Counted from the first letter of the stretch, positions 44,021 through 58,005 are shown. The stretch: DNA of 64,000 nucleotides from Polytrichum commune (GCA_950295325.1 OX485806.1:2542001-2606000); one strand, 5' to 3'. Program-made: numbers and translations. The notes: a model not told the origin generated them from the sequence alone.

Positions 44021-44350
44021 TATATTAAAACCATAATTCTTTTGGTCAAACGCCTAGAAGTAGTAGCAAAGTGTTGTTTAAATTTTTATTTTTTTCATGT
44101 GGGCCTCTATTGTTGTGTTAGATACCCAAATATAGAATATCAAGATGAGATCTTAAAATTTTATCATTAGAAGTGATGCTCAAAAAGTAATGTCTAAATT
44201 TGGTTTTGGACATAGATTTCATGACCTTTAAATATTTTGAAGTTGGATTTTTTTTTCATGTTCCTTGAATTCATTATGAACTTGAGGGCATCATTACAAA
44301 ACTTTGTAGAGAAATATCAATTTTATCATATTTTAAAAGAAAATTAGACG
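44021..44350. repeat. Dispersed repeat, right half of the split copy
   Basis: Continues the repeat seen intact at 35140-35450, starting directly after the MULE I target duplication; the left half is 42705-42757. Confidence 0.7.
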
Positions 44351-44354
44351 ATTG

Positions 44355-47070
44355 CTTGTTCAATATCATCTACTTGCACGACACTTGCACGACACTTGCA
44401 CCATCTTCTAAAATATGTAGATTTTTCTTGAAATATATTTTATAGATCTAATTATTTGGCTTTGTAGATCAATGTGTTTTTAAGATGTTCATGATTTTTC
44501 CCTTCACAAAATTCAAAGTTAATAAATAATTTTGTTACATTTTCACTTAAACCTATCCAGGGTACTGGAGTTGTCCACTTGACCGTGTTTACACCATTGG
44601 TACTTCAACCTCCCTGGGCTTGGCAGTGTAAAGGTTTGGGTATATAGGGAGCTCAAGTTTGTCCCCCGATGAAAGAAATGGCCCCGCATGGCAACCACCA
44701 ACTCAGTGATAAGTGAGAGTTAAATTAATCAGGAATTGCCCCAAACAGTATACATATTGCTAGTCATTTTAGGACTTGTGGATGCCGCATGTGCGGCTTC
44801 TTGTTGCCTTAATTTTGAGTTCAATGTAAATCCTCCTTTGGACCTGCTAAGGTAGAAATACCATAACCCGTTAACCACCCTCTAGCCGTGCACTAGACCG
44901 CCGTCATAATGGTGAAGTGTCATTTCTAAAACTGATCATGGCTCGACGGCAACTTCAATGTGTGTACACTTAGTGTAGCCAATGGTAGTCGAGTGTTAAT
45001 GTACTCATGAGGTTATTGATTTAGGCGATGTTCTGAATGGAAATACAAATTACCGTGTTCGGTGTAGGGAGAATCTAGTGAACAAGTAGGGAGTTGGACA
45101 ACTTTCCACTTTGAAAAATTGTAGCATTTTTTGTATAGGGCAGAAAAATATGAAACAACTTGCATTCTTCATGAATCCTTCTCGTCTATCTTGGAAAATT
45201 ATCTCATGATTGTCAAACAAGATCTTCAATGCGAATCACCTTATTTTCATGGGTTATGGTATTTCTACCTTACTCCACCCAATTTGCCAAATCTTGGTTG
45301 ACAAAGTAGATGACCTTGTCATGGTTGTGTTGTAAATGCTTCATTTAATAGGAGGGTTCTTTTTGTCTACACTTCTCATGCCAAGATCTTTTTAAACCCT
45401 CTCGCACAGTGGGGCCCCCAACTGTCTAAAAGAACCATCCATTGCACTCAATTTCAAACACACATGTGACAAAATTATTGAAGACCAAGGTGCGGCAAAA
45501 GATTTGTTAACACCCTTATCCAATGAAAATACGCCATGTGACACTTAAGATAGTTAAGCATTCATACTTTATATGAATCATGCCCCTTCCCCACTTGACA
45601 TTAGCTAAGCCTAAAAGTGGGTCCTTAAAACTGAGCTTCCGCACCATTGACATTATCTAGTGCCGAGCCTAGTTGGCAAATGATGTGGCATGGCTTAAAA
45701 GTGGAGGTTTTAAGCTAAAACTACCGACCCTCCCATCGGTACCTAGACATGAGGCAAGAAAATAGGACCTCTAAAAGTGTCGCCTCCCGCCCTTGTGATT
45801 GGTTGCTTTTAGTCTTAGCTATTAGGCCCCTCGGAGCTCCAATAACAAAAACCGATGGTAAGTATTAAGGCATTTGGGGATGGGACAAAAACTATCCAAC
45901 ATTCATTGGTTGGTAGATAAAACAATGACCATGTGTGAAAGCTACTTAACTAAAACCTACTTGATAATATCCGGAGCAAGTTCTTGTAGGTGCATTGGGT
46001 TAGCCGGACGTGTCCGCTATAACCGAGGGAGCTTTACCCGGGTTTTAGGGAAGTCTTTGGTTATTTGCTAATGTCAAGTGGGGAAGGGGCATCAGGTACA
46101 AACCGACTGGCACATTGGGTAGAGGGCGAGATGGGGAAGAAGAGGTCAATTACCGCCAAGCAATAGAGCACACGGAGCTTATACATGTGGGGGAGGGGCT
46201 TTTGGCAGTACATGGGCCCTTCTGTCAAAAAATCTCTTATCATCTTAAGAATGATGTTTCTCCACACGGCAAGACTTTGGGAGGAGAAAACAACTGGGTG
46301 CAAGTGGAATTAGGAATAAAAATTGGTACAAGCGGAATTGGTGAACAGACTTTGTACGAGTGGAATTGCTACGTAAATGCCATGGTTCTCATGAACTCAA
46401 GTGCAACGTGGGCCCTTACACCAGGAGCTCAAGCGTAAGTTCGCAAATAAGTTCGCTGATAAGTACTAAAAGAGTCTGAGCCCTTTAACATACATTTCAT
46501 AGGAGGCTTGGCCGACACTCCTCACTACATTTGTTTAGAAGGAATGACTAATAATGTTAGTTTTACATGTGGTGTTGGTGGTGATACTGCACTACACAGA
46601 CAATTCACAATTAGTATTAGCAAGACAAGTAGGATTGGTGACACTAGGTACAGTTTTTAGTGTACTTATTGGAGCCTATCAATCTACTCTACTCCTCTCG
46701 GACTTGAAATCGAGTTGCGTGTTATTCTGAGATTGTTGAAGTACACATGCCCACTGCTGGGCATTATTGAAAATTAGTAAAATCCCAGTTTCTAAATGCA
46801 ATTATAAACCCAACTCAGCGCAGGGTGGCCCTGTTTCTTGATTTACCCTAAGAAGGTTATTCATAATTGCTTATAAGAAAAATCCTAGCTGAATAAAAAA
46901 ATTCAAAGTAAGTATCAAGAAAACTGACAAGATTAAAAGTTCAACAAAAGTGTGTGCAAGAAGATTGATATATGGGAATCAATGTATAACTTCCATGCTA
47001 ATACACTTGTTTACTGGCACAAATATCCCTTCGTGGTCCTCAATTAAACAACGTGAATTACATCTTAGTA
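44355..47070. other. Intergenic, no gene recognised
   Basis: A + strand open stretch at 46115-46438 (ENNWVQVELGIKIGTSGIG) has protein-like composition but no family that I recognise. The rest is AT-rich. Confidence 0.4.
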
Positions 47071-47074
47071 CACC

Positions 47075-47592
47075 ATTTATGGTATTTAGTGTCAATTACC
47101 CTATTTTGAGGCGTATGCTAGGTTGCACTGATGATTAACAATTTCACTGTACTTGTCCACTCACGACACTTGGCATTCAAGTGTGCTTACTAATATCTTG
47201 GATGAGTATGTTCAATAATGTTATGAAGTAATGCCTATGTTTACACAATGGTCCACATATTGACTAAAGTGTACACAAATGACACTCGCCATTAGTATGC
47301 TCAAGAATATCTTCCTCTTGCATACTAAAATGTAAACACACAACACTCGCCATTGGTACGCACAAAAATATCTTCCCCTTGCATGTTAAAGCACAAGACT
47401 ATCATCTAAAGTATCCCAATGTGCTACTCTAAATATCATAATGTAATGGTTTTGCTCTCGAAGAAGTTACTTGTGTCAACGAATGGAATCATATTGACAA
47501 TCAGGGGCTTGACATTTTGAGACCCCTAGGCATTTAGTTTAGGCCCTTGTCAAATAGTGTACGTGACACTAAATACCATACACAGTGTTCTG
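47075..47592. mobile_element. MITE with ATGGTATTTAGTGTCA ends, ~515 bp
   Basis: ATGGTATTTAGTGTCA near 47083 and its inverse TGACACTAAATACCAT near 47568-47583 form the ends. Internal short direct repeats (ACTCGCCATTRGTA, TCTTCCYCTTGCAT) occur. A partial relative is at 17265-17545. Confidence 0.7.
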
Positions 47593-47594
47593 CC

Positions 47595-47939
47595 AGAGCT
47601 CTTCGCCATTGCATACTTTAATACAACTGCGCTTCCAGCAGACTACAGTTGCTTGCTCTCCTGTGCTCGTTAAAGAGATTAGCCTCCTATTTATAACTTG
47701 TAAGGAGCTTGTGGTGCCATCCCTGCTACAAAGCTAGGTCTGTGTCTCCAAGAACTTCCATTTGTCCCCTCCCTTAACTGCCTATAATCAACATTCTGCT
47801 TCAATGTTCACTGATATCAACCTACCAAAAAATTTGGATTGATTAACAATCAATACCAAAAGCAGAAAAAATAATATCACCCCAATCTTAGGGTCAAATC
47901 TCAATGTGCGGACTTTCTACCTACTGTTGTTGTCCCGAT
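47595..47939. other. 3' flank of RUS2
   Basis: About 345 bp between a MITE and the RUS2 stop; it probably contains the 3' UTR. AATAAT-type poly(A) motifs are present near 47870. No other gene. Confidence 0.4.
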
Positions 47940-50900
47940 TTACCATGTTGCTCGTACTCCCGACCCCTCGAGGAAGAGCTGAGTGTGCCAGCCGTGTGAC
48001 CTGAGCCCAGATAGCAACCCTGGAAGTTGTGTCTCTGCTTTTTCATATGCTTTCTCTAAAACAGACCCATAGATGGCTGAACTGCTTAGGTCTTCTGTGG
48101 CCTTTGCGAGCCTAGAAACATGGGCAGCTACAAGCCAACCACGCACTGCATCCTCCCCTGTTGCTTTCTGATGCAACACCATGTGGGTCTTCTCCCCAAA
48201 GTTTAACAAGAACTTCTCAGCCTGAAATCTTTGCTTCAGCTTGGTTAGAAGTGAAGGCTTGCCCACAGCCTTCTGCAAAGGGGCGCCGACTTCCACATTT
48301 CCAGCGTCCTTTTCAAGGCCAACTGGCAAAATCAAGCGTTCCCTGTAACGTAGCTCTGCTGGACTAGAGACTCTCCCAGTCTGCAGGAAGGCAAACACTG
48401 CAGATGTGAGTGGTCGACTCATGGCATGTCATAAACCCCATCATATTGACAGGCAGGCTCATGGTGTTCAATCTTCTGCAATGAGTTCCATTCTAAATAC
48501 TATAGTGGATAACATCAATCTTCTATCAATCCGCTCTGGGACTTTCCAGAAGCAAAACAATAGAATGTGGACATGCTTAGCAAATACTGAATAGACATCC
48601 TTGGTGTCTCAGGTATAGAATGTCCACCTTAAAACTCGGAGAATGAGATTTGTCCCTACCATATCTTTGAGCTAAACAGTACAATGAATTCAGAATTAGA
48701 GGGACAGACCTTGACATAGTCTGCCACCAACATTGCAGTGCGCTGAGAATTGAGTGTATTAATGGGAGCGGCTCGCATCTCCTGTACTACACTGTAAAGA
48801 TGGATGGCTGAAAGAATTGGAGCTAACACCAGCTGCCACATAAAAGCCACACACAAAATTCTCATTAATGTGCTCAGACAAGAGATAGAGCTCAACAGTC
48901 ACTTCAAGGAAGTCTTAGCAAAAAAATTTACTAATCAGCTGCGGAGGTTAATTATATCATGAGGAACATATTGATAGGCACACCTTTCCCTGAATAGATG
49001 CACCAAAGTTTGATGCCAAGTGGATCCCAACACCGAGACCCAGCACATTGGAAAGTGTGGAACTTGCTTCCCCCTTTGCATAAAGATCACTCAGGTTGCC
49101 TTCTTTTGCAAAAGACGAGTAGACTGGGAGCCGAGTTGCCCTCGCTGAAACTAGTGCCATGCCCTGCACAGTTGAAATGGGTACAGCAGACACACACACA
49201 ATGAGTATATTTTTGTGTTTTTGATGATGAGAACAGCCACTATAGAACACTTCATCAGGACAACGACCAACTTCAAGAGCATCACCACTGACTACCAAGT
49301 AAGAATACCTTTGCAAGATTTGCCATGCCTGCGACAGGAAGGAAATGCTGGGGGCACAACGGTGATGCGACCTCTAGCCCTGCTCCAATATCATACATCA
49401 CATCCGCTGTTTGCAAAATGAACCCAAACAACATATTAGTTTTACAACTTTGCGGATGTGAAGCCAATACTTGCATCCTCTAGGAATCAGCCTGTGATTA
49501 AAGTACATTGACCATACCTTACCTAGTCTATAATTGTGTTACTCATTACAATGTGATTAAACGAGTATCTGTTAAGATGCCCAGAACGGCTTTTCACAAG
49601 GCATTTTCAAAACTGTATTAAAGACCCACCAAAAATGCGCCACCTCTTTGGCTCAGAGTCCATCCGTGCACCCATGCTGCTACACACCAGTTTTCCAATG
49701 TGCTGCATCCCATCCTTTAAGACCTGCCCGTCCAGAGAAGAGCATCAAAACTTGGACACATTTCAGCATAGAAAAATGAATTACTTTCAAGTCACCATGC
49801 TTAACAAAGTCCAGTTTAGAATGTAGACAGACAATGTGGAACATCCATGCCATACTCTTTCAGGAACATTATGGTGTATGAGGGAAGTGATTCTGGTCCT
49901 TTTGCAGCTTTTGTTCCGGGACACTACAGACACAAGTTCCTTGTGAATCCCTGCCAAGCAGGTGATGCGAATGCATTACTCACCCAGCTCACAATTGTTG
50001 CCTGTGCAGGAGTGGGCCTCAAACCTGCAGCAAACAGTAAAGACTGTTTTCCAATCACACCCAAGTCCACTTCAATCAGTGGAATGACTACAGAAAACTA
50101 TTAGCTACTCACAGTAAAATGGCGGCCAGAAGGCACTAAAAATAATGGTCTCCTTTTGCCTAACTAGTATGTTCTGCACGCTTAATGAGCCTGACAAAAC
50201 CGTACAAAATGACATAATTTCAAGGGATGAGAGCCTGTACAGAGAAACATAAATGATACGGCATTACTCTTTTTAGTACTCTTAACCTTCCTACTTCCAT
50301 CCATCATTCTCGACAGTGAGTTCCAGATGCAGAAAGAAAGTGCCAAAGAGTGTAACCATCTCCAGGAGGTAATAAAGTGGAGGACGGTTCCAAGAATGTG
50401 AGATGCCTCAATGTGGATGAGATACTGAAATTGCACCTGAGTGGAAAGAACGTGAAGGGCAGCACTTGCAAAGTGTTGGACAGCTCGATATTGGGAGTAG
50501 GTCAAATAACCCTCTGCCACACTGTTGCACAAAACAAAGGGGGGAAAATCTCAAGCCCTAGCTCCTTTTTCGCTCTTTTCCTAGATAAATGAGCAGGGAA
50601 ATGCGTCCTTAACATGTAAACTTCGCATATAGCTTTCAGACATAGATTTGAAAGGAAGTAAAGATGGACCTGTGAGGATATCCGAGAGGAAAAAATCGGC
50701 TGAAGAAGCTGTCGACTGCCTTTTGGACTGGAGGCCTCGTATCCCGCAACCGTTGGACCTGGCCAATCCCAATTGATCAGAGGTTAGTTACTGAAGCGAG
50801 AACCTTACACAAGTGGGTCGTTCAACACCACAGTTACAAATACTTATAAAATGCTACATTCATCGGCATCTAACATTCTACCCAAGTGTCACGGAGATGA

Positions 50901-51736
50901 ATTTGCTGTTATTCTCACACCTTTGTAATAGCAGTACTTTGAATTATAGAATTATGTAAAAGGGCCAACATAGGAGCTAACAGAGAAAAACGAGCAAAAA
51001 ACAAAACAATCTTGTTTGCCGATGTGAAGTACGATAGAAAGTAAGTTAAGATTCGCGGAAACTCGAAAGATGCAAACTTGAGAGATGAAATAGCAACCTT
51101 TTCCTACATTATTCAATGTATTGAGACTAGGGTTTAAGCTGGGTTTAAGATTTTAGCCCAGCTGATGTGTACGCTCCACTTCGTGAGGAACTACAATTAC
51201 CCCACTAATCGATGGCTGTTATTCTGGTCCTTAAGAACCGAAGAGTGGCAAACACCAATGCGTCAAGTTCTTCTCAGTATTTCTGGAAATTATGCCTTCT
51301 TTTTTCCTGTGATGTAAAGGCAACGAGATACACCTCTCTCTTATCCTTCTCAGAAATTCTGCCCAAAACATTATTGAACATTAGATAATGCTTAGTCCCT
51401 TAAGTAGCATGATTATGCATATACGTGTTATTCTACCTGAAGAATGCTGTCCCGCTGCGAGCCATTAAACCTGTACTCCCTCTGCAACTTATCAGCCACC
51501 TCAACCCACTTCATTGGCACTTGCTCAGCGTCTTCGAAATTCCCACCCTTCTCGCTCTCCTCTCCAAACCGCTGCAACGCGTCATTCCCCTTAACCTCCT
51601 CTACTATGGAACGAGATGACAGACTTCCAAACACAGCCGGCTTCATGTGAACTCTCCTTTTGCTCATTCCAACGTTCGCAACGCCATACTCTCGTGGCGA
51701 TGCCATAGAATCGTGCTCAAAACCTCCGTTCGCCAT
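47940..51736 (-). CDS. RUS2: ROOT UVB SENSITIVE 2 (DUF647 family), nine exons, intact
   Basis: Exons: 51736-51437, 50758-50670, 50521-50437, 50043-49984, 49723-49630, 49406-49309, 49163-48984, 48832-48710, 48380-47940. Every junction is GT-AG and in phase, giving 489 residues from ATG at 51736 (MANGGFEHDS) to TAA at 47942. Landmarks: RPPVQKAVDSFFSRFFPLGY, AEGYLTYSQYRAVQHF, SLLFAAGLRPTPAQATIVSW, LKDGMQHIGKLVCSSMGARM, DVMYDIGAGLEVASPLCP, RATRLPVYSSFAKEGNLSDL, PINTLNSQRTAML, ATGEDAVRGWLVAAHVSR. DUF647/RUS proteins are plastid/membrane-associated; RUS2 partners RUS1 in early seedling development, UV-B sensing in roots and auxin transport. The family match and the RUS2 rather than RUS1/3-6 assignment rest on recalled sequence similarity. 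The ~100-residue N-terminal exon is the least conserved part. No TE sits inside the exons. Confidence 0.93.
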
Positions 51737-52500
51737 ATTCTTGATTTCTCCCAAGAGTTTACAAAATCCACTAATAAATGTTATAATTTCACATGCTCTC
51801 GAGCTCCACCGTAGCTGAAAAACCTTTGCTACGCTAATAGCAAATGCCACCGCAGGCAATCAGGCGTCGCCCAAACCCAAAACCCCAAACAACTTAAACC
51901 CCATGCACCGAGAATTTTCGCCAATTACCACATAGCGAGCTACAACTGGGATCAATTCGTGCTCAGGAAGGTGAAATTACTAGAATGGAGCAGATTCTGC
52001 GGCCGGAAAATGCTCGCACCCATTACTTGCGGTTGCAACCCAAAACCCTGGAACCACAGCTTCAATTCTGCGTTGTTTTCCTTCGTTCAAGTTCGAGAAT
52101 TCATCATTTTCGATGCCGTTTGTTCCAAGGGCCGCCCAAGCGTAATTTGCTACCAGCAAGATCGAAGTGACGGAGAGGCGAGGTGGATGAGGCGGCCACC
52201 AGCGCCAGCCCTAGAAATCCTTGCGACGGCGTCATTCATGACCAGGGTCGCCCTCGAGGCTTTCTCGCCGGTAAAGAATATGTGAACGAATAGTAGATCT
52301 TCGTGCGCCACGTAGATGTTGCGTCCCAGTAGATTTTAGCAGCTTTTGTGCGACGTGGAGAATGTGCTGGTTAGAATATAGTATCCTTCTGGATAAAGGC
52401 ATTTATTAGTCCACGTAGGATTGAGTCCCGAGGCTTCGTAGCTAGGTATATACTATATATATGGTATCTACACTAAACCTCTCATTTGCTTTGTGACCCA
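51737..52500. promoter_or_regulatory. RUS2 5' UTR/promoter; possible divergent exon
   Basis: The only GC-richer, CpG-containing intergenic stretch near a host gene, as expected for an active promoter. On the + strand a frame begins MEQILRPENARTHYLRLQPK at 51985 and closes after 61 residues; a second frame (51959-52285) overlaps it. One could be the first exon of a divergent gene, but neither has recognisable homologues and no continuation is found. Confidence 0.45.
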
Positions 52501-52509
52501 CACCAATGC

Positions 52510-52735
52510 CCCGGAAGTTTTTGGGCATATATAGTCGGTCAAGATCCTAGTGATTCTAAATCCAACCGGTTACATGTTGACATCTTCCGGTTTTGCTTTC
52601 ATTCATTTGAGGTATATTCTTGTATAGATTCCTCTAAAATGAACGGTGATTCTCCTAAAGTCCCGAACTTCAACCGGTTATTTCTCAAACTCAACTAGTT
52701 CATTTATAACTAACCGCCAGTTCCCCCCGAGCAAT
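52510..52735. repeat. Dispersed ~230-bp repeat, copy 2
   Basis: Shares GTCAAGATCCTAGTG, CCAACCGGTTACATGTTGAC and TTTCTCAAACTCAAC with copies 1 and 3. Ends near CCCCCCGAG. Confidence 0.7.
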
Positions 52736-52739
52736 GACC

Positions 52740-53365
52740 CACACTATTTGTTGTACAATGCTTGGTGGCAACTAGAGCAGTCCACTTTAATTAAGATGGC
52801 ACACGAATTTCAATGGCAGTTTGATTAAGATGTTAGATGTGGTTTGTTGGTCCCAATCGTCCAGCTATAGGGTAGCCAGGTGGTTATTGAGGCAATTGGC
52901 ATCAACGATCAACGATGACAACAATCTTTTGTAATGGTCATTGTTGTTGACAGTGTTTGACAACAACCTCGAGGGGGGGGGGGGGGGAAGACTTTTATGC
53001 CAATGGTGAAAAACGGGTTGCAAACAAACATTGGAAGTGAGGGTATGGCTTTCAGTTGTATGGCACGTTTTGAACTAACGTCAATATATTCATCAACATT
53101 TATTTTTTTAAATGACACATTACCATTTAAATCATGTTAAAAGAAGGATGCAAGATAAATGAGAGAATGTTGCAAACAACTGCCCCTTTCTACTATGGTT
53201 TCAAAGTATTCCCCTAACATTGTTATTGTGTGATTTTGTTGCGTTGTTTTCTCGTTGCGGTGGAGGAGGAGGTTGAGTTTGGCATGTAAGCAAAAATAAA
53301 GGCATAGAAAATTTGAAATTAATCTTGCTCATCAGAAATATATATATATATAAAAATGTAAAAAA
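52740..53365. other. Intergenic with poly-G tract
   Basis: A G run of about 15 follows CCTCGA at 52966-52988. A (TA)n run at 53340-53351. No gene. Confidence 0.5.
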
Positions 53366-53368
53366 GAA

Positions 53369-53699
53369 CCCGGGGAGGGTAGTCATTGGTTGGAGTAGCA
53401 ATATACGTGCGAACAAATGATAGGGTATTTTTAAAACAAGGGGGCAAAAAATTATAATTGGACTTAAGAGTAATATAGGGTATCAAAAATGGCACTGCAC
53501 ATCTTTAAAGTACTATAGGGTATGGAATAATAGTGATTTGGAATTATAAGTAATGCAAGCCATTTTTTTATTAACCCCAAGTAGAAAATTATATAATGAT
53601 AGCATGTGAAAAAAAAAGAATTGAAAGTAATACCCCCCTATAAAATAGTGGTTGTTCGCACCTATATCCTTAACTTTTTAACACATTGCCCTCCCCAGG
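53369..53699. mobile_element. G-tract MITE, copy 2 (331 bp)
   Basis: Starts CCCGGGGAGGG and ends CCCTCCCCAGG; the 8-bp duplication AAAAAGAA is perfect (53361-53368, 53700-53707). The body is about 95% identical by eye to the MITE at 1308-1654 (GTAGTCATTGGTTGGAGTAG, GTAATACCCCCCTATAAAAT). Confidence 0.9.
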
Positions 53700-53704
53700 A
53701 AAAA

Positions 53705-56700
53705 GAATCCCTTAACCATTACATGGTCCAACATGTTTTGCGTGGGATAGGCAAAAAAATGCTCGCCACAACTCAATTAATGCATCTACCAATCTAAATT
53801 GTCTTACTAAAATTTGTTCATTCTAATTTGTGTCAATACCTCCTTTTTTTGACCTATTTCTTTTTAAGATGACATATTCGATTATGTGTTTATGTCAGTC
53901 TTTAATATAGGTGATTCTTTTTTGTTGTGGCTTATAATTTTGGAAATCATGAAATACATTCCTCAGTATATGTAATATTGGTTAATATGCAGTAAATTTA
54001 GGTGGTTTTATTAAGTGTAAGAAACAAAGATTTAAATGTATTTAATGGGACCCTAAACATGCACAATGAAAAAGTACATGTTCAACAAGCAACAGAGAAC
54101 CTATTGAGTAGCAAACAATATGTGGATTTCCTTACATCTAGTATAATTATATTATAAATCATTGTAATGCACATAAATTATAGAAGTTTAGATTTTGTAT
54201 GCTAGTAAAAATGTTTACTGATGCTTGGTTCCATTGTGTATTTTTGGTCACTTCAACTACACATATAATATGCCAAATGTTTTTGCTTAAGTTGCATCTT
54301 GACCGGAAGCTTCTTCCAAATTTGCTCGTAGGTCTTAAATGTTATATGGGAGAAAATTGGGAATGCGATGCCTCCGGTTTCGAGTGACTAGTACATAACA
54401 AACCCCTAAGCATTGCAAGTAACATTCATCTCCAATAGCAACATAACATATACCACTATCTCCTACATTTGTAGAAAATCAATTAGCAATAGTCACAATA
54501 ATATCATGAAAACTACTAATGAGGACAATAAAGAAAATTTATATCAAAATATGTCCTCTTGCATCGTTGCATCATCGTAGTAGCAACATGGAGATACCAC
54601 CTCGTAGTAGTAGCAACGTCAAAGTTGCGACCACACTCTATGGTCAAGTGGAACAAGGAACTCAAAGTAGTAGCATTAAAGTAGCCACCACATTTGGCGC
54701 CCATAAGAGAGTAGGAACAAAATGGTGTCTATCAACATGTCTAAAGGAGATCCCCCCTGACACAATGCCAAGTGGCATGATTGTCACCATCAGACACGAA
54801 ACACATGTCAATCAATTGTTAAAACATAAATTTGAATTTGACTTTTGCAACTCACCTCTCCTTTATGAAGAATGCAACCCCAAATTTTGGAAGTTTTCAA
54901 GCGTTTCTTCACCAATTCATGATGACGTTGCCATGATGAAATGTAGGGCTTTTTTCTTTATAAAGTGGTAGACAAGTTTGTAATGAACTTTATGAATGAC
55001 CACATTCGTCATTATTTATGAGAGTTACAAGGCAAACGATGCAACATATTATATCTAGAGAGTATGTAATATATGAACATATCGCTTATGAAAAGAATCA
55101 TAAGCTCAAGCATATTAGGGTACATTTTAATATCATTTTCTAATTAAATGTGAAAGGTAATCATATAGTTGAAAAAGTCTTGAAAACATTGAAGAATACA
55201 CTAAATGGTCGAGAAAACATGTGTCCGTGCCAAAACAAAGGTGGAGGAGCAATGCGTTATGTGGAGCGTAGTAGAAAAACTGCACAACGCAATTAAAGCA
55301 TAAGAATCTTTGGATAAGGTTCATGCATTGCCCTTTGCAATGATAAAATTCATACAACTTGTATCATTAACCAACGACTTACCCAATGACGTTGGATGCA
55401 AGTGAAGAGGGGTATTCCGAAGACTCAAATGTGCTTACTACATCATTCACCATATGTCTACCATCTCGGGACACCTAGAAGTGATTGGATGTCAATCAGG
55501 ACATACAATACATAGAATGGACCAATGGGAATGTGAACCTCTTCAACATGAACTTAAAATCTCATCTTACATTTATGACACCTCGACTAACAATTTCAAG
55601 TATAACATATCAATGTGACCCATGATGGATGTTCTCTACAACACCAACATTTTAAGTTTGGTTTGTCATTGATTGGGCATGATTTCATAAGCTTCATAAA
55701 AGGTAATGAAGTCCAAGAGAGAGAGAAACATGTTGAACAAGCTATGTAGAGGTCCCCAAACCAATGTTAAAACTAACATATCATAGGGTTCAATAGGGTG
55801 GGGAATTAAGATAATATGTAGTACGGCCCCACACTATAGATGAACACTATTAGATGACATCTCATGAATGTATCTTTGTAGTTGGATTTAATTTGCCAGG
55901 TTAGATGCATGAAGGGGTCCCGACGGGTTTGGGCATTTTGTTTGGCTTTGTGAGTTCTCGGTTAGGGTTTGCGGGAGCTCTCCAAAGTTTTCATGTATGT
56001 GTAAACTCCTACCTTCCTCTGTACTTGGCGAATGTTGATGGTTAATTGTTCAAGGTTTAGGAATAGGCGCATTCAAATAATTACGCTCCTTAGGTGAGCC
56101 CATCCCAAGCTCATCTTTCCTACTTTTAGTTCTTTGCTCTTTTGGTAGATGGGTAGGGTTTAGGGTTTTGATTTGTTGTTGTGATTTCTCACATTTTTTG
56201 GATCCAATTGTCGACGCAAAGGAAGGGGCAACATCAGAAGGAGGCATTCATGTGAGCGACTCGAGGTTTAGGATTTTTGTGAGGTTGATGGTCACAAACC
56301 ATGTTTGTAACGTTTCTAGAGTTGAAAATGTTCTTGCTTGATGATGCCAACACTAAGTCCATAACTTATTGGACCTTGTGAGTGTGTTGAGGGCGACACA
56401 TATGCCAAACTCAAACCACTAATTGAAGGTATTCATATTATGGATTGCCCTTTTCAAATCTTACTATGATGTGGGGGTGAACTACAAAATTGTTTTAACT
56501 GAGGAAATGTAGGAGTACAAACTCCTAGCTGCTCATTGAATTGTTTTGGGTAGGGTTTTAGGCAAAGGTTGTGGCAATGTTTTTGATAGATTATATAGCT
56601 GGCAATGTTTGGCTTAAATTTAGGGTTTGAGACAATCTGTCTTGAGCCCAAAGTTATAAAGCTACTCAATCACACAAACCTTAACTCCATGCATCTAAAA

Positions 56701-57780
56701 TATGTAGATCTCATCCATGTTGGTATTACATGACTCTAATGAGCGGTTGAATGGACATGTTTATATGGATGCCTCAACCTTATTGATGGTGCATCGTATA
56801 TAGCTCAATTAATTTAAATGGCTGCTAGAGAAATTTCTTGGCTCTGTTTGATCCAGGAGAAGGCTTTGGATGCGCTACAGAAATAATGCCACGTAGCATG
56901 ACATGTCACCTCTCTTTTGTGAGCTGTCCAATGATGCACCCTTTTCTCTCTGGCCGTCAATTTTTTCTCCAAGGACCCCTGTTTGTGTTCCCATGCAGCT
57001 TCCTCAGTGCGCTGAGATGCTCTTCGACTTCATCCCACAATCTCGCACAAGACTTAACTCATGCCTCCCACAAGTTGCTCGCACTTTGTTTTATTAGATG
57101 CATTCACTCGCACATTCAACTTATACTTACGGAATGTGTACTACCATATGAGAGTTGCGCACATGGGCGCCAATCCGCCCCACCAGCCACCTGGCGGAGG
57201 TCCATATGGCCCCCCGTGGTTGGCCGGCCAAGGGTGCGTGCAAACCTATGCAACAAGCTCACACGCCAAGCAGGCAGAGAGTGCCTTGTTGCCCCAACCT
57301 TTGCCTCCGCCTGCTTCCCGCATTCATCTTTCCCGACCTTTTTTTTACCTCAATATGTGTCCGTGAGTGTGACAGAGAAAAGAGAGGGAATTTGAGACCG
57401 TTCCGCAATAGAAACTTGCAAGGAAATTATCGGGCGGAGGGTTGCAAACCCGTGGCCTTCCAGGTTGGGGTGGAGTTGGATGAGATTCATCAGCTCCACT
57501 AGGCGGAGAGGCTAATGGTTGCTCATGTGCACGGCATGATGGTTGTTTCATATCTCAACATGTATGCAAGTGATCGTATTGTCTGCAACAAGGTGATAAA
57601 TCCTAGATCTCAGAGTTTCAAATGCAAGGTGGGTGGATGGTAACTTTAAAGAGAGCAACTAAAAGGAAGATGTAAGTTAGGAATATCTCCTTGGAAGAAA
57701 AGCACGGACGGACAAGTAGCTCAAATGCTTGGGGTCTGTGAGTTTACGGCATTTGAAGAAATTTGGGATTAGGAAACAAT
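53705..57780. other. AT-rich intergenic region, relics only
   Basis: A weak copia RNase H-like tail (SSKQYVDFLTSS) is at about 54105-54140. A degenerate tRNA-like A box (TAGTGGAGCTG, minus strand, about 57500) with a poor B box might mark an old SINE. No gene recognised. Confidence 0.4.
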
Positions 57781-57784
57781 GTCC

Positions 57785-58005
57785 GGAAAGTTTTTTGGAC
57801 AAAATTAGTCAAAATCCTAGTGTTTCCAAATCCAACCGGTTACATGTTGACATCTTTTGATTTTTGGTTATTAAATTGAGGTATATTCTATAAATTCCTC
57901 TGCAATGATCGGTGATTTTCCTGAGGTGTTGGATTTCAACTAGTTCTTTCTCAAACTCAACTGGGTCATCTGGAACTAGCAGCTGGTTCTCCCCGTTCAT
58001 TGTCA
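57785..58005. repeat. Dispersed ~230-bp repeat, copy 3
   Basis: Same landmarks as copies at 16745 and 52510. On the minus strand it stays open for about 73 codons (ENQLLVPDDPVEFEKELVE), but the other two copies have stops at equivalent places. Confidence 0.7.

Noticed and set aside
56838-57502. Overlapping + strand frames rich in Cys/Pro/Ser
   Set aside because: Three frames are open at once in a GC-richer patch, with no motif or splice structure supporting any of them.
57400-57530. Second tRNA-derived SINE on the minus strand
   Set aside because: The A box fits but the B box (GGTTTGCAACC) departs at two key positions, and no body or tail repeats elsewhere in the window.
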